This document shows positions 45,216 through 46,140 of a DNA stretch of 46,140 nt, one piece after another. The stretch's first letter is position 1. Each line of letters opens with the position of its first letter. The stretch spans positions 1 through 46,140 of the forward strand of contig JABANN010000263.1 in assembly GCA_013115125.1 (NCBI GenBank). Reading direction: 5' to 3'. Made by a program: the position numbers and the translations under genes. The DNA comes from Perkinsus olseni (taxonomy: Eukaryota; Perkinsozoa; Perkinsida). The notes beneath the pieces were generated by a model that was not told the origin of the DNA, searched no databases, and saw nothing but the letters and a program-made list of their open reading frames with translations.

Positions 45216-46140
45216 TCATGCAGTAATAACCTTATCGAACATGTTCTGGACGAAGGCATCGGCGATCGGCGCTCCTCCAGCCGATGCTTCATCAACTGCA
45301 GCTCTGTACTTGTTGTCTCGGGTGTACCAGACCGAGTGTATCCCATCCACATACGCCTCACAGCCGTCGTCATAGGTAACAGGGAAGAATTTCCCAGGCA
45401 GCATCCTTATCCTGATCAAAACGGCTTTGGCAAGTTGGACGGGCAAGTCGATGGAAGCTTCCTGCTGTACACGGTGTTTGTTCAGGTCACAGCGTACGAG
45501 TCACAAGACCGGATATGCTAGGAATTTGTGAACTGGTACATTCGCTAGGTTTCTCGGCACGAGGGGGTCGGCTGTGTGTGAGTTCCGAGCCTGACGCTTA
45601 ATTAGACTACCACGATGTATCTCCACTCACAAGGGGGTTTAAGACGCCGATCGAGATGTCTGAGCACCCACGGGGGGCTTGACACACTTCCCGTTCAATG
45701 CGGGAGGAGGGGGCAAGTGAGGACCCTCAGAACAGAGGCGCCAATGCTTCGTGCTAAGATTGCGTCGAGGTCCACTTCTACATATTCACGACACTAGTAT
45801 TCTAGATCTGCGAAGCCAGGAGCAACCGGCTGCAGAGGGACCCTGGGGGACCCTGAAGACCCGTGAGGGACCCTTGACGGGCGATTCGGCAAGGCTTGTC
45901 CTCGCCAGTCCGAACTCACTTATTGAGATGAGAAGTGTCGCCGTCGTAATAATGAATGATCGTGTCACCCTCTTCGTTGACGCGCATGTACATCGTAGAG
46001 CCCCTCCCGTCGATCTTGCCCTTCACCAAACACCCCTTCACATCTTCCTCCCTAAAAAGAGTGATCGCAGCACTGTAGTGTTCCCGGCTTGACCAAACCG
46101 TTCACTAGAGACAGCAGGAAGCTCGCCACCCTTAGAACTC
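45216..46140 (-). CDS. Secreted-family paralogue 6, runs off the window
   Basis: The last exon reads LIRIRMLPGKFFPVTYDDGC, EAYVDGIHSVWYTRDNKYRA, AVDEASAGGAPIADAFVQNM, stop at 45216. The middle exon (45920-46035) reads KGCLVKGKIDGRGSTMYMRV, NEEGDTIIHYYDGDTS; here the family Trp before Cys is Gly. The signal exon would lie beyond 46140. GC-rich direct repeats of GGGACCCT lie in the intron near 45836-45870. Confidence 0.65.

Overview
The window reads as nuclear DNA of an intron-rich protist with near-balanced base composition. Most introns I could phase are 41-70 nt with GTRAG-type donors. Stops are TAA, TAG and TGA. Neighbouring genes share a strand over long distances. Gene content (PSTAIRE CDK, PAM16, SCAMP-like protein, lumenal GT10 fucosyltransferase, a tandem family of small secreted proteins) and co-directional packing suggest an alveolate, most likely a perkinsid such as Perkinsus. 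That is inference; no marker in the window proves it. Gene models below were built by hand from reading frame, splice-site phase and protein motifs.

Layout. 0-2 kb: degenerate tandem repeat, a perfect hairpin and a decayed Merlin/ISXO2-like transposase piece. 2.1-3.1 kb (+): Cu/Zn superoxide dismutase lacking the Asp zinc ligand. 3.6-9.2 kb (-): coiled-coil golgin-like protein, a small protein, about 2 kb of fragmentary sequence, and a SCAMP-like four-helix membrane protein. 10.1-12.4 kb (+): a single-pass acidic membrane protein and a small secreted protein with an in-frame TGA. 12.9-19.8 kb (-): the most striking gene, a roughly 1,650-residue membrane-embedded single-module synthetase with the order adenylation domain, membrane segments, Cys4+1 zinc-ribbon-like motif, carrier protein, HxxxDG acyltransferase/condensation domain. 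20.7-22.3 kb (+): a two-helix membrane protein and an EF-hand protein. 22.4-22.8 kb: tRNA-Ala(AGC) and a deleted copy inside a diverged tandem duplication.

22.9-46.1 kb is almost entirely minus strand: a 254-aa membrane protein with a GC-AG intron, a MetAP1-type zinc-finger protein with no peptidase domain, two uncharacterised helical proteins, a putative mitochondrial helical-repeat (HPR/FASTK-like) protein, CDK1 (10 exons), PAM16 (4 exons), an alpha-1,3-fucosyltransferase with a long unique N-terminal lumenal region, then at least six tandem copies of a secreted-protein family running off the right edge.

The synthetase, fucosyltransferase and secreted-protein cluster all point to surface or secretory biology; CDK1, PAM16, SCAMP and golgin genes are housekeeping. 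Short perfect inverted repeats with tiny loops recur between genes and inside long introns.
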